NCBI RefSeq assembly: GCF_003056405.1
Contig: NZ_PYVZ01000016.1
Coordinates: forward strand, 1 to 64,000
From: Devosia indica
Lineage (GTDB): Bacteria > Pseudomonadota > Alphaproteobacteria > Rhizobiales > Devosiaceae
Direction of reading: 5' to 3'
Length of the DNA stretch: 64,000 nucleotides
Below, one piece after another: positions 16,388 to 24,517 of this stretch (positions are counted from its first letter, which is position 1; each line of letters begins with the position of its first letter). The notes under the pieces were generated by a model, which saw only the letters and a list, made by a program, of their open reading frames with translations, was not told the origin of the DNA and made no database searches. Position numbers and translations under genes: made by a program.

Positions 16388-16450
16388 CCGTCTCCCGTCA
16401 GGGGAGGGTACCGCAATTAGGCCATGAGGCCGTCGCGAAGGTAGGGTGGG
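16388..16450. repeat. GC-rich palindromic intergenic repeat (copy B)
   Basis: CTCCC (16392-16396) pairs with GGGAG (16402-16406), followed by an AGGCC/GGCC segment and a closing GTAGGGTGGG. It is the same architecture as copy A at 6890-6992. Placed between glpD and glpK, it would form hairpins in their shared transcript. Confidence 0.6.
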
Positions 16451-16463
16451 CGTCCCATTGGCT

Positions 16464-17966
16464 TCAAGCCGGCATTGCCCTCGAACCGTCTTGTGCCGCC
16501 AGATACTCCTCCAGCCGCGTTGCATCCTCGGCACCGACCTTCAGCCCAAGCTTGGTGCGCCGCCACAAGATGTCTTGCGCCGTCCGCGCCCATTCATTTG
16601 CAACCAGATAATCGACTTCCGCAGCGTAAAGGTCGGCGCCGAAATGCGTCCCCAGATCGGCCTCGGACCGGGCCGTTCCGAGCACCGCCTTGGCCCTGGT
16701 GCCATAGAGCCGCATCATGCGCCGCAGCAGGCCGGCATTCATCTGCGGATAGTCCATGCCGAGCCGGCGCAGCTCAGCGTCAAAACTCTTGGGGCCAAAA
16801 TCACCGCCGGGAAGGGTGGCTGATTTGGTCCATGCCGGCCCCTTCTTGCCCAGCACCTCTTCGATCTTTTCCAGCACCGATTCGGCCAGTCTCCGCGATG
16901 TGGTCAGCTTGCCGCCGAACACATTGATCACTGCCCCGTTTGCTGCATCCCCATCAAGCTTGAGCACGTAGTCGCGCGTCGCTTCCTGGGCAGCGCTGGC
17001 GCCATCGTCAAACAGCGGCCGCACGCCCGAATAGCTCCAAACGATATCGTTTCGCCCCACGCTCTGGGCAAAATACTCATTGGTCGCCTTGAGCAGATAG
17101 TCGGTTTCTTCCTCGGTAATTGCCACGTCCTTGGGGTCGCCATGATAGTCGCGGTCGGTCGTACCGATCAGCGTGAACTCGCCCTCATAGGGAATGGCAA
17201 AGAAAATGCGCCCATCGCTGTTCTGGAAGAAATAGCAGCGGTCGTGGTCATAGAGTTTCCTGACCACGATGTGGCTGCCCTGAACCAGCCGCACATTATG
17301 CGCCCCGTTCTTGCCCATCGCCTGGTTGATCACATCATCAACCCACGGGCCGGAGGCGTTGATCAGCATGCGCGCGCGAACACTCTGCCTGCCGTCCTCG
17401 CCGTCCAGTTCCACTGTCCAGCCACCATCTTCGCGCCGCGCCGAAACCACCTTTGTGCGCACATGCACGTTGGCACCGCGATCCGCCGCGTCGCGCGCAT
17501 TGAGCACCACGAAACGTGCATCGTTCACCCAGCAGTCGGAATATTCGAACGCCAGCTTGTAGCCCGGCTTGAGCGGTTTGCCCGCCTCGTCCCGCGTCAG
17601 ATCCAGCGTCTTGGTCGGCGGCAGCAGGCGTCGTCCGCCCATATAGTCGTAAAGCGCCAGCCCCGCCCGCAGCACGGCAGCCGGCCGCAACCCCTTGTGA
17701 TGCGGCAGCACGAAGCGCAGGGGCCAGATGATATGCGGCGCCGAGGCCCAGAGCACCTCGCGCTCGGCCAGTGCTTCATGCACCAGCCGGAACTCGTAAT
17801 GCTCGAGATAGCGCAACCCGCCATGGATCAGCTTTGTCGCTGCTGACGAGGTCCCCGATGCCAGATCGTTCATTTCGGCCAGGGAAACGCTATAGCCGCG
17901 GCCCACCGCATCGCGTGCCACGCTGGCTCCGTTGATCCCGCCGCCAATGACAAAAATATCCAGCAT
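16464..17966 (-). CDS. glpD: aerobic glycerol-3-phosphate dehydrogenase
   Basis: A 500-aa FAD enzyme that oxidises sn-glycerol 3-phosphate to dihydroxyacetone phosphate and passes electrons to quinone. The FAD dinucleotide motif opens the protein (IFVIGGGINGASVARDAVGRG), followed by SGTSSAATKLIHGGLRYLEH, the substrate region EGEFTLIGTTDRDYHG, and the GGKLTTSRRLAE motif near residue 375. Length is normal. It heads the glpD-glpK unit. The 161-bp region separating it from the divergent AEC transporter gene carries three evenly spaced TTCGTWT repeats, probably a GlpR operator; glpR itself is not in the window. Confidence 0.96.
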   Translation of the reverse strand: MLDIFVIGGGINGASVARDAVGRGYSVSLAEMNDLASGTSSAATKLIHGGLRYLEHYEFRLVHEALAEREVLWASAPHIIWPLRFVLPHHKGLRPAAVLRAGLALYDYMGGRRLLPPTKTLDLTRDEAGKPLKPGYKLAFEYSDCWVNDARFVVLNARDAADRGANVHVRTKVVSARREDGGWTVELDGEDGRQSVRARMLINASGPWVDDVINQAMGKNGAHNVRLVQGSHIVVRKLYDHDRCYFFQNSDGRIFFAIPYEGEFTLIGTTDRDYHGDPKDVAITEEETDYLLKATNEYFAQSVGRNDIVWSYSGVRPLFDDGASAAQEATRDYVLKLDGDAANGAVINVFGGKLTTSRRLAESVLEKIEEVLGKKGPAWTKSATLPGGDFGPKSFDAELRRLGMDYPQMNAGLLRRMMRLYGTRAKAVLGTARSEADLGTHFGADLYAAEVDYLVANEWARTAQDILWRRTKLGLKVGAEDATRLEEYLAAQDGSRAMPA

Positions 17967-17990
17967 GCCGCCGCCTCATCGTCCTGTTGG

Positions 17991-18040
17991 TTCGTATGTA
18001 ATGCATATGCTTTCGTTTTGGAAGGTAGGCGCTTTCGTAT
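17991..18040. promoter_or_regulatory. three phased TTCGTWT repeats, candidate GlpR (DeoR-family) operator
   Basis: TTCGTAT (17991-17997), TTCGTTT (18012-18018) and TTCGTAT (18034-18040) repeat every 21-22 bp, two turns of the helix, just upstream of glpD. DeoR-family GlpR proteins bind TTCG-containing half-sites. Assignment is inferred from position and spacing. Confidence 0.6.
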
Positions 18041-18043
18041 TGA

Positions 18044-18059
18044 TCTACCATACAAGATG
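18044..18059 (-). promoter_or_regulatory. second copy of the 16-nt uxaC-upstream motif
   Basis: On the reverse strand this reads CATCTTGTATGGTAGA, differing at one position from 5372-5387 upstream of uxaC. It lies between glpD and the AEC transporter gene, four bases from the last TTCGTAT repeat. Confidence 0.4.
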
Positions 18060-18127
18060 ATGATTGACCTTGGTTCCGCCCAAGGCTAGGGCTTGCATAT
18101 CCTCCCTCTGGCCCGGACTGCTGGCCG

Positions 18128-19063
18128 ATGCTTTCCATACTCGCCGTTATCGCGCCCATTTTTGCGCTCATCGCATTGGGCTACCTGGCCGTACACCGTG
18201 GGCTCTATCCGGCTGACGGGGTGAAGGCGCTTATCGGCTTCGTCAACAATTTCGCCACCCCCTGCCTGCTGTTCTACTCCATCGGCACCAGCGATTTCCG
18301 CGCCGCCTTCAATATCGGCATTATCGGGCCCTATTATTTCGGTGCCATTGTCTGCTTCGTCCTCGGCATTGTGGTGGCGCGCCGTTTCTTCGGCAATCGG
18401 CCAGGCGAGGCGGTGTCGGCCGGTTTTTCAGCCATGTTCACCAACACCGTCCTGGTCGGCCTGCCGATCATGAGCCGGGCTTATGGCGATGGGTCGTTGC
18501 CGGTCACCCTGTCGATCATCGGGCTGCATGGGGCCATCCTGCTGACCCTTGCCATGGTCACCATGGAACTCACCCGTCGCGATGCACAGCCCCTTGGCGC
18601 TACCCTGGTGCTGGCCATGCGGCGTGTCGTTTCAAATCCTCTGATCTGGGGCATCGCCGGCGGTATTTCGCTCTCGATCTCCGGGGTCGAACTGGCTGAG
18701 CCGATCGCGGCCTTCTTCCGAATGATGGCGCAGGCCGTGGTGCCGGCAGCCTTGTTCGGCATTGGTGGCGCGCTCAATGAATTCAAGCTGTCCGACAATT
18801 GGCAGCAGGCTCTGGTTGCCTCATTCATCAAGCTGGTCATCCATCCGGCCATTGCCTATGGCCTGATGATCTGGGTGTTCCATGTGCCCATGGAGATCGC
18901 CCGCTATGGCATCCTGCTTTCGGCCATGCCCTCGGGCATCAACATCTATGTGTTTGCCACCTTCTACGATCGCGGCGTCAGCGTTGCCGCCAATACCATC
19001 CTCATCGCCACCGTGCTCTCGGCCCTGACGATTTCGGGTTGGCTTTATGTGTTGAGCTTGTAG
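18128..19063 (+). CDS. AEC (auxin efflux carrier)-family transporter
   Basis: A 311-aa inner-membrane protein with about ten hydrophobic helices in two similar halves, the architecture of the AEC family (PF03547). Recognisable segments are IFALIALGYLAVHRG at the start, FVNNFATPCLLFYSIG (first unwound helix), FTNTVLVGLPIMSRAYGD in the middle, and LLSAMPSGINIYVFATFYD near the end (the crossing helix). Bacterial members export or import malate, malonate or other organic anions; the substrate cannot be read. Divergent from glpD, possibly sharing control elements. Confidence 0.9.
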   Translation: MLSILAVIAPIFALIALGYLAVHRGLYPADGVKALIGFVNNFATPCLLFYSIGTSDFRAAFNIGIIGPYYFGAIVCFVLGIVVARRFFGNRPGEAVSAGFSAMFTNTVLVGLPIMSRAYGDGSLPVTLSIIGLHGAILLTLAMVTMELTRRDAQPLGATLVLAMRRVVSNPLIWGIAGGISLSISGVELAEPIAAFFRMMAQAVVPAALFGIGGALNEFKLSDNWQQALVASFIKLVIHPAIAYGLMIWVFHVPMEIARYGILLSAMPSGINIYVFATFYDRGVSVAANTILIATVLSALTISGWLYVLSL

Positions 19064-19088
19064 CCAAAGCTCGTTTCAGCAGAGGGCT

Positions 19089-19895
19089 TCAAACAGCCTT
19101 TACCGCCGCCCGCTGCACGATCTCGCCCACGGGCACAGTCCGCAGCGGCAACGCGCTTTCGGCATCGAGCCCCACCGCCAGCCGCACGTAGCGCTCGGTA
19201 GGACAGATCTGGTTCTGCGCGTCAAAACCGATCCAACCCAGTTTGTCGTCATAGGCTTCCGCCCAGGCGTGCAGCCCTCCGGCGACCCCTTCGCCTGCCG
19301 CCAGGTAACCGCAAACGTACCGTGCCGGAATATCGAGCGCCCGCGCCGCACCGATAAACAGATGCACATAATCGGCGGTCGGCGGCAGCTCTGGTCCCGG
19401 CTCCGTGCTTTGGCTTTGCGTCTGCTCGCCCGTCGCCTGCATCTGCGTCATCGGCTCGGTTTCCTCGCGCAGGCCCAGCGTCTCGCCGACACGCGCCATC
19501 AACCCATGCAACACATCGAGCCGGCTGTCCTTCGCCGAGCGATACTTGCCATAAAGCGTCACGGGCGCTCGGGTCAGCCCCGTCACCCGCTTGTACAATG
19601 ACGGCACCGGCTCACCCGCAATCTTGCCCAGCACACCATTGGTGTCCTGGGTCACAACCATACCGCGGGCGCCGATGGTGATGTCGCCTTCGGGCCGCGT
19701 CTGGTTCACCAGATGCACCGCATTGCCATAGCCGTCGCGGAACCTCCCGGCATTGCCGATGCCAGCCGCTTCCACGCTCCAGCTTTCGACAGTCTGCGAC
19801 GGTCCGCTCTGCGGGGTCAGCATCAGATGCATCACCAGCGCCGCCGCACCGGGTGGCAGCGAACAGGTCAGCGAATGGTCAATCTCGATGCGCAT
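19089..19895 (-). CDS. transglutaminase-like protein lacking the catalytic cysteine
   Basis: A 268-aa protein with an N-terminal beta-rich domain (about 1-110) and a transglutaminase-like core. The core keeps the family context ADYVHLFIGAARALDIPARYVCGYL, the active-site His (GGLHAWAEAY) and Asp (LGWIGFDAQNQ). At the position where family members have Cys in a CQDYAH-type motif, this protein has Thr (PTADYVH; codon ACC). It therefore looks unable to act as a thiol enzyme. It is last in a three-gene operon with the alpha-E and circularly permuted ATP-grasp proteins, a well-conserved association of unknown function. It might serve as a regulatory or binding subunit. Confidence 0.85.
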   Translation of the reverse strand: MRIEIDHSLTCSLPPGAAALVMHLMLTPQSGPSQTVESWSVEAAGIGNAGRFRDGYGNAVHLVNQTRPEGDITIGARGMVVTQDTNGVLGKIAGEPVPSLYKRVTGLTRAPVTLYGKYRSAKDSRLDVLHGLMARVGETLGLREETEPMTQMQATGEQTQSQSTEPGPELPPTADYVHLFIGAARALDIPARYVCGYLAAGEGVAGGLHAWAEAYDDKLGWIGFDAQNQICPTERYVRLAVGLDAESALPLRTVPVGEIVQRAAVKAV

Positions 19896-19898
19896 GGT

Positions 19899-20843
19899 TC
19901 AATAGAAGTTATACGATTCCGACAGGGTGTCGGTCACCCGGTTATTGCGGGCGATAAACTCGTTGAGGAACTCGTGCAATCCATCGGCGAAAATGGCTTC
20001 CATGCTGGCCCCTTCCACCAGGGCGAGCAAGCTGTCTGCCGCCTCCTGGCATTTCTCCTTGCGGCCATAGATCTTGGCCAGGTTATCCAGGTTCTGCTGC
20101 ACGAAATTGGCGCAATAGATCAGGCTACGCGGCATTTCGGGCCGCAGGATCAGGAAGTCGGCGATGTTATGGGCCTTGTAGCGGTCGTGATAGACATGCC
20201 GATAGGCCCGATGCGCCGAGGCTGCGCGCAGGATCAGCGTCCATTGCTGGATGTCGAGATCCCCGCCTACCTGTGTGGCGCGCGGCAGCAGCACGTAGTA
20301 TTTCATGTCGAGAATACGCGCGGTATTGTCCGCCCGCTCGACGAAATTGCCCGCCTGCAGGAAATTGAAGCCGTCATCGCGCAGAATGGTGCCCAGCAGC
20401 GCGCCCCGGAATTCGTGGCTGCGCTGTTTCACCCATTGCAGCAGGCCCAACAGCTTGGCGCCCCGCACGTCGCGCGGCTTGATCTGGGAAAACTCCAGCC
20501 AGGCCCCGTTCATGCTTTCCCACATGTCCCCGGTCAGGGCCGTGCGCACCGAGCGCGCATTGGTCCGCGCCGCCTGCAGGCATGAATAGACCGACGAAGA
20601 ATTGTCCGGGTCGAACATCATGTAGTGGGCAACCGTATCGACATCGGCCACCTCATGCTTGGCGTCGAATCCCTCATCCACCTCGGCGGCCTGCATCATC
20701 GAAATCAGATGCTCGCTAGCCCCGCCTTCGCGGCGGCTGGTCAGCGACATGCGGTAACCCACTTCGAGCAGGCGGGCCATATTCTCGGCTCGCTCCACAT
20801 AGCGTGAGAGCCAGAACAGATTGGCAGCGGTACGTCCGAGCAT
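19899..20843 (-). CDS. alpha-E domain protein (DUF403)
   Basis: A 314-aa, almost entirely helical protein of the alpha-E family, opening with MLGRTAANLFWLSRYVERAENMARLLEV, its hallmark, and with a second RADNTARILDMKYYVLLP segment. These proteins are always encoded with ATP-grasp DUF404/407 and transglutaminase-like genes; a role in making or attaching an unknown peptide-like molecule has been proposed from genomics, without biochemistry I can cite. The ATG at 20843 is preferred over an upstream one at 20864 because the latter overlaps the ATP-grasp stop and MLGRTA is the conserved start. It ends 3 bp before the transglutaminase-like gene. Confidence 0.92.
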   Translation of the reverse strand: MLGRTAANLFWLSRYVERAENMARLLEVGYRMSLTSRREGGASEHLISMMQAAEVDEGFDAKHEVADVDTVAHYMMFDPDNSSSVYSCLQAARTNARSVRTALTGDMWESMNGAWLEFSQIKPRDVRGAKLLGLLQWVKQRSHEFRGALLGTILRDDGFNFLQAGNFVERADNTARILDMKYYVLLPRATQVGGDLDIQQWTLILRAASAHRAYRHVYHDRYKAHNIADFLILRPEMPRSLIYCANFVQQNLDNLAKIYGRKEKCQEAADSLLALVEGASMEAIFADGLHEFLNEFIARNNRVTDTLSESYNFY

Positions 20844-20845
20844 TC

Positions 20846-22267
20846 TCAATCTTCCAGCACCCACGTATCTTTCGTCCCGCCACCCTGGGACGAATTCACC
20901 ACCAGCGATCCTTTCTTAAGTGCCACCCGCGTCAGCCCACCCGGGGTGATTCGCACTTCATCGCCAATCAGCACATAGGGTCTGAGATCGACATGGCGCG
21001 GTGCCACGTCGCCCGAAATATGGGTGGGACAGGTGCTCAGGTTCAGCGTCGGCTGCACGATGTAATTGTCCGGGCGCGCCTCGATCTTTTTCCTGAACTC
21101 GGCATGCATGGCCTTGGTCGACGTCGGACCGACCATCATCCCATAGCCGCCCGAACCATGGACCTCCTTGACCACAAGATCGGCAATATTCTCCAGCACC
21201 CAGGCGCGCTGGTCCTCATCGGTGCAATTATAGGTCGGCACATTCGACAGCAGCGCCTTCTCCCCGAGGTAGAACTCGATGATGTCCGGCACATAGGTAT
21301 AGACCGCCTTGTCGTCGGCAATCCCGGTCCCCGGCGCATTGACCAGGGTCACATTGCCCGCCCGGTAGGCGTCGAACAGCCCCGGAACCCCGAGCATCGA
21401 ATCGGGCCGGAAGGTCAGCGGGTCGAGATAATCGTCGTCGATGCGCCGATAGATCACATCGACCTGTTCGGGGCCGCATGTGGTGCGCATATAGACCTTG
21501 CCGCCATCCACGAACAGGTCCGGCCCCTCGCAGAGCTGGGCCCCCATCTGGTCGGCCAGGAACGAATGCTCGAAATAGGCCGAGTTGTAGATGCCCGGGG
21601 TCAGTACCGCGATATTGGGCGTGCCGCGCACGCTTTCGGGAGCCACGCTCTCAAGCGTCCGCCGCAGGTTTTCCGGATAGGTCTCGACCGGCGCTACCTT
21701 TGAGCGATGAAACAAATCCGGCGCCAGCAGCATCATCGCCTCGCGGTCTTCCAGCATATAGCTGACGCCCGAGGGGGTCCGGAGATTGTCTTCGAGCACA
21801 TAGAACTCGTCGGGCCCGACCCGCACGATGTCTACGCCGATGATATGGGCATAAACGCCCTTGGCCGGCTCCAGTCCCATCATCTGCGGGCAGAAGGCCT
21901 CATTGTTCAAAATGAGCTTCTCCGGAATCCGCCCGGCTTTCAGGATCTCCTGGCGGTGGTAGATGTCGTAGAGAAAGGCGTTGAGCGCCTTGACCCGCTG
22001 CTCGATCCCCTTGGAGAGCCGCCGCCATTCAGTGGCCGCGATGATACGGGGGATGACGTCGAAGGGAATGACCTTCTCGGTGCCTTCATCCGAGCCGTAA
22101 ACGGCAAAGGTGATGCCCAGCTTGCGGAAGATCGCTTCCGCATCGGTCTGCATCAGCGCCAGGCCCTTGTCCGGTTGCTCGGCCAGCCATTCGGCAAGCG
22201 CACGATAGGGCTCGCGGACCGACCCATCCGGGTTGTACATTTCGTCAAATGGCGTTTTCTCGCCCAT
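20846..22267 (-). CDS. circularly permuted ATP-grasp protein (DUF404/DUF407)
   Basis: A 473-aa ATP-grasp ligase-like protein of the circularly permuted type 2 family. Typical segments are FDEMYNPDGSVREPYRAL at the start, IPFDVIPRIIAATEWRRLSKGIEQRVKALNAFL, RVGPDEFYVLEDNLRTPSGVSYMLE, a Gly-rich loop in VKEVHGSGGYGMMVGPTS and LRPYVLIGDEVRITPGGLTRVAL. ATP-grasp enzymes form amide bonds through acyl phosphates, so it is expected to be the bond-forming member of the operon, followed by alpha-E and the cysteine-less transglutaminase homologue. The 286-bp upstream spacer contains a palindromic repeat and the divergent promoter area. Confidence 0.92.
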   Translation of the reverse strand: MGEKTPFDEMYNPDGSVREPYRALAEWLAEQPDKGLALMQTDAEAIFRKLGITFAVYGSDEGTEKVIPFDVIPRIIAATEWRRLSKGIEQRVKALNAFLYDIYHRQEILKAGRIPEKLILNNEAFCPQMMGLEPAKGVYAHIIGVDIVRVGPDEFYVLEDNLRTPSGVSYMLEDREAMMLLAPDLFHRSKVAPVETYPENLRRTLESVAPESVRGTPNIAVLTPGIYNSAYFEHSFLADQMGAQLCEGPDLFVDGGKVYMRTTCGPEQVDVIYRRIDDDYLDPLTFRPDSMLGVPGLFDAYRAGNVTLVNAPGTGIADDKAVYTYVPDIIEFYLGEKALLSNVPTYNCTDEDQRAWVLENIADLVVKEVHGSGGYGMMVGPTSTKAMHAEFRKKIEARPDNYIVQPTLNLSTCPTHISGDVAPRHVDLRPYVLIGDEVRITPGGLTRVALKKGSLVVNSSQGGGTKDTWVLED

Positions 22268-22440
22268 TCTGCTCCGCTTCTGAAATGCGGCTTCCCAATC
22301 GCCTCTGCATTGCTACACGTTTGAAACCTGCCGTCCAGACGCTCAAAGCATTGCCATGCCGCTTTTTCGTGCAGCTCTGGCTTGCGAAACGGGTGCATAA
22401 AGTGCTCTCATTCGCGCGCAATCAACATCCCCAGGCCCGC

Positions 22441-22511
22441 TGTCACCCTCCCCCCAGAGGGGAAGGTAGCGCCGCCGGGCCCAAGGGGCCTTGGCAGAGC
22501 CGGCAGGGGGC
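22441..22511. repeat. GC-rich palindromic intergenic repeat (copy C)
   Basis: CCCTCCCCCCAGAGGGGAAGG is followed by a GGGCCC...GGGGCC segment and CCGGCAGGGGG. It is related in layout to copies A and B, and lies between divergent genes, so it is not simply a terminator. Confidence 0.55.
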
Positions 22512-22553
22512 ATCTTGCCCGCGCCTCCTCGGGCCACAATCTCGGACGTCGCC

Positions 22554-23483
22554 ATGACCATCGAAATCCTCCAGACCCATTCTCTCCTTGCCAGTTGCGA
22601 AGAGGCCCTTGCGGCCCGTTACACCGTGCACAAGCTGCATGAGATGACCGACAAGGATGCCTGGCTGGCCGAGAATGGCCCGCGCATCCGCGCCCATGCC
22701 GGCTCAGGCGTCCAGGCCGATCTGATGGACAAGCTCCCCAATCTCGAGATTATCGCCAGCTTCGGCGTCGGCTACGACAATATCGACACCGCTGCCGCCA
22801 AGGCCCGCAATATCCGCGTCACCAATACGCCCGACGTGCTCAACGACGCTGTCGCCGAACTCACCATCGGGCTGATGATTTCGATGGCCCGCCGCATTCC
22901 CCAGTCGGACCAGTTCGTGCGTCAGGGCAAATGGCCCGGCGCCAATTTTGGTCTCTTCTCCGAATTGACCGGCAAGACCGTCGGCATTCTGGGCCTTGGC
23001 CGCATCGGCAAGGAAATCGCCAGCCGCGCCCAAGCCATGAAAATGCGCGTGGTCTATTATGGCCGCCACTACCAGCCCTCGGTGCCCTACATCTACTACG
23101 ACAATCTCGAAGAGATGGCCCGCGACAGTGACTGGCTCGTAGTCATTGCGCCTGGCGGCAAGGGCACTGAGGGCATCGTTTCGCGCAAGGTGCTTGAAGC
23201 CCTCGGCCCCGAAGGCCGCATCGTCAATGTCGCGCGCGGCACGTTGATCGACGAACCCGCCATGGTCGAATTGCTGCAGAACGGCGGCCTCGGCGGCGCG
23301 GCACTCGACGTCTTCGAGCACGAACCCCAGGTCCCCGCCGAACTCCTCACCCTCGACAATGTCGTCCTCTCGCCCCATCAGGGCAGCGCCACCCACCAGA
23401 CCCGCGACGCCATGGGCGCGCTGCTGGTCGCCAATCTCGAAAAACACTTCGCCGGTGAGCCGCTGATTTCAGCGGTGGTGTGA
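22554..23483 (+). CDS. D-2-hydroxyacid dehydrogenase (hydroxypyruvate/glyoxylate reductase type)
   Basis: A 309-aa NAD(P)-dependent enzyme. It has the substrate loop SFGVGYDNIDTAAAKARNI, the nucleotide-binding GLGRIGKEIASRAQAM, catalytic Arg in IVNVARGTLIDE, catalytic Glu in DVFEHEPQVP and catalytic His in LSPHQGSATHQTR. The sequence pattern, in particular ELTIGLMISMARRIPQSDQFVRQGKW, fits hydroxypyruvate/glyoxylate or 2-ketoacid reductases of rhizobia; the exact substrate is open. The ATG at 22554 matches the normal family start, while upstream codons fall in a repeat. It appears to be transcribed alone. Confidence 0.92.
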   Translation: MTIEILQTHSLLASCEEALAARYTVHKLHEMTDKDAWLAENGPRIRAHAGSGVQADLMDKLPNLEIIASFGVGYDNIDTAAAKARNIRVTNTPDVLNDAVAELTIGLMISMARRIPQSDQFVRQGKWPGANFGLFSELTGKTVGILGLGRIGKEIASRAQAMKMRVVYYGRHYQPSVPYIYYDNLEEMARDSDWLVVIAPGGKGTEGIVSRKVLEALGPEGRIVNVARGTLIDEPAMVELLQNGGLGGAALDVFEHEPQVPAELLTLDNVVLSPHQGSATHQTRDAMGALLVANLEKHFAGEPLISAVV

Positions 23484-23560
23484 TCCTTTTGCGGGCGGCG
23501 CGTCATAGTCTTCTCCCCAGTGGGGAGAAGAACCGGGCCGGCGCTACATGGCGAAGCCCC

Positions 23561-23899
23561 TCACTCCAGATCCACCTGCTCCATCATCCCCGCCGCATGG
23601 ATGCATACGATATCCAGTCGCTCGGGGCCCAGATTGGTGAACTTGTGCGGCACCCCGGCCGGGGCCACCCCGATATCGCCCGGCCCCGCCTCGAAACGGT
23701 CTTCCCCGATCACCACTTCGGCCCGCCCGCTTCGCACCACCCAGGTCTCGGGGTAGGGATGCGTGTGCAGCACCGGGCCTTCCCCCGGATCATTGTCCAC
23801 GGCGAAAAACGAAATCGGCGTGCCATAGGCCTCGCCTTCGAATTTGATGGTGCGGCTCCTGCTTGGCGGCCGTTCGGCGGCGCGGATAATATGGGCCAT
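23561..23899 (-). CDS. single-domain cupin protein
   Basis: A 112-aa cupin with the two metal-binding motifs G(X)nHXH and G(X)nPXXXXHXXXN recognisable: GPVLHTHPYPETWVV with a Glu ligand, and GDIGVAPAGVPHKFTNLG. Small cupins bind metal ions and act as isomerases, dioxygenases or sensors; the role here is unknown. The start at 23899 is decided by AAAGGAG six bases upstream. It is followed in the convergent direction by a repeat around 23505-23560, and lies just downstream of a GNAT gene in the same orientation. Confidence 0.88.
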   Translation of the reverse strand: MAHIIRAAERPPSRSRTIKFEGEAYGTPISFFAVDNDPGEGPVLHTHPYPETWVVRSGRAEVVIGEDRFEAGPGDIGVAPAGVPHKFTNLGPERLDIVCIHAAGMMEQVDLE

Positions 23900-23946
23900 C
23901 TGCAACTCCTTTGTTCTGCGACGCGCCACTCTCCCAGGCTTCGACA

Positions 23947-24441
23947 TCAGGCCGTCGCAATGGCGTAAATGCCATGCGGCTCATCATCGAGAATAATGGT
24001 TTCGACCAGTTCCCAACCTTCATGCAAAAACAGGGCATGCGCCGCCGCCGTGAGCGCATAAATCCGGTCAAAGCCTAGTCGCCCCGCCTCTTCCTGTGAT
24101 CTCTGCAACAGCGCTTTGCCAACGCCGCGTCGTCGATGTGCCGGGGCCACCAGCAAGCCACCGAGCCATGGCGTGCGCTCCGTCTCGAGGCCGCCACTGG
24201 TGGCGGTCAGAGCGCAGGTCCCGACCGCTTGCTCGTCCGCCAGCGCCACCAAGCCCAGTGGCAGCCGATCACGTTGCATGCGCGCCTGCAGGTCTTGTGC
24301 GGCCGAGGCGTATCCGGGCCGGTACCAATCGGACCATTCCTCCTCCATCAACCGCGCGATCGCCTTTATCGCATTGGCGTGGTCCGCCAGCAGGGCCGTT
24401 CTGATCGTCATGTCGTCGACTTTCGCAATCCGAGCGTGCAT
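23947..24441 (-). CDS. GNAT-family N-acetyltransferase
   Basis: A 164-aa GNAT enzyme. The acetyl-CoA pyrophosphate loop is GLLVAPAHRRRGVGKALLQRSQ, and the following strand and helix (RIYALTAAAHALFLHEGWELVET) are typical of the fold. The acceptor substrate is unknown. The alternative ATG at 24411, giving MTIRTALL, resembles the usual GNAT N-terminus and may be the true start. It precedes the cupin gene by 47 bp and is probably co-transcribed with it. Confidence 0.85.
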   Translation of the reverse strand: MHARIAKVDDMTIRTALLADHANAIKAIARLMEEEWSDWYRPGYASAAQDLQARMQRDRLPLGLVALADEQAVGTCALTATSGGLETERTPWLGGLLVAPAHRRRGVGKALLQRSQEEAGRLGFDRIYALTAAAHALFLHEGWELVETIILDDEPHGIYAIATA

Positions 24442-24517
24442 TTTGCCCGATTAACAGCGCGCCCGGAACCCGATAGCCTTGCGTGACAAATTCGGACCAA
24501 CGGTCCCAGGGAGCAAG

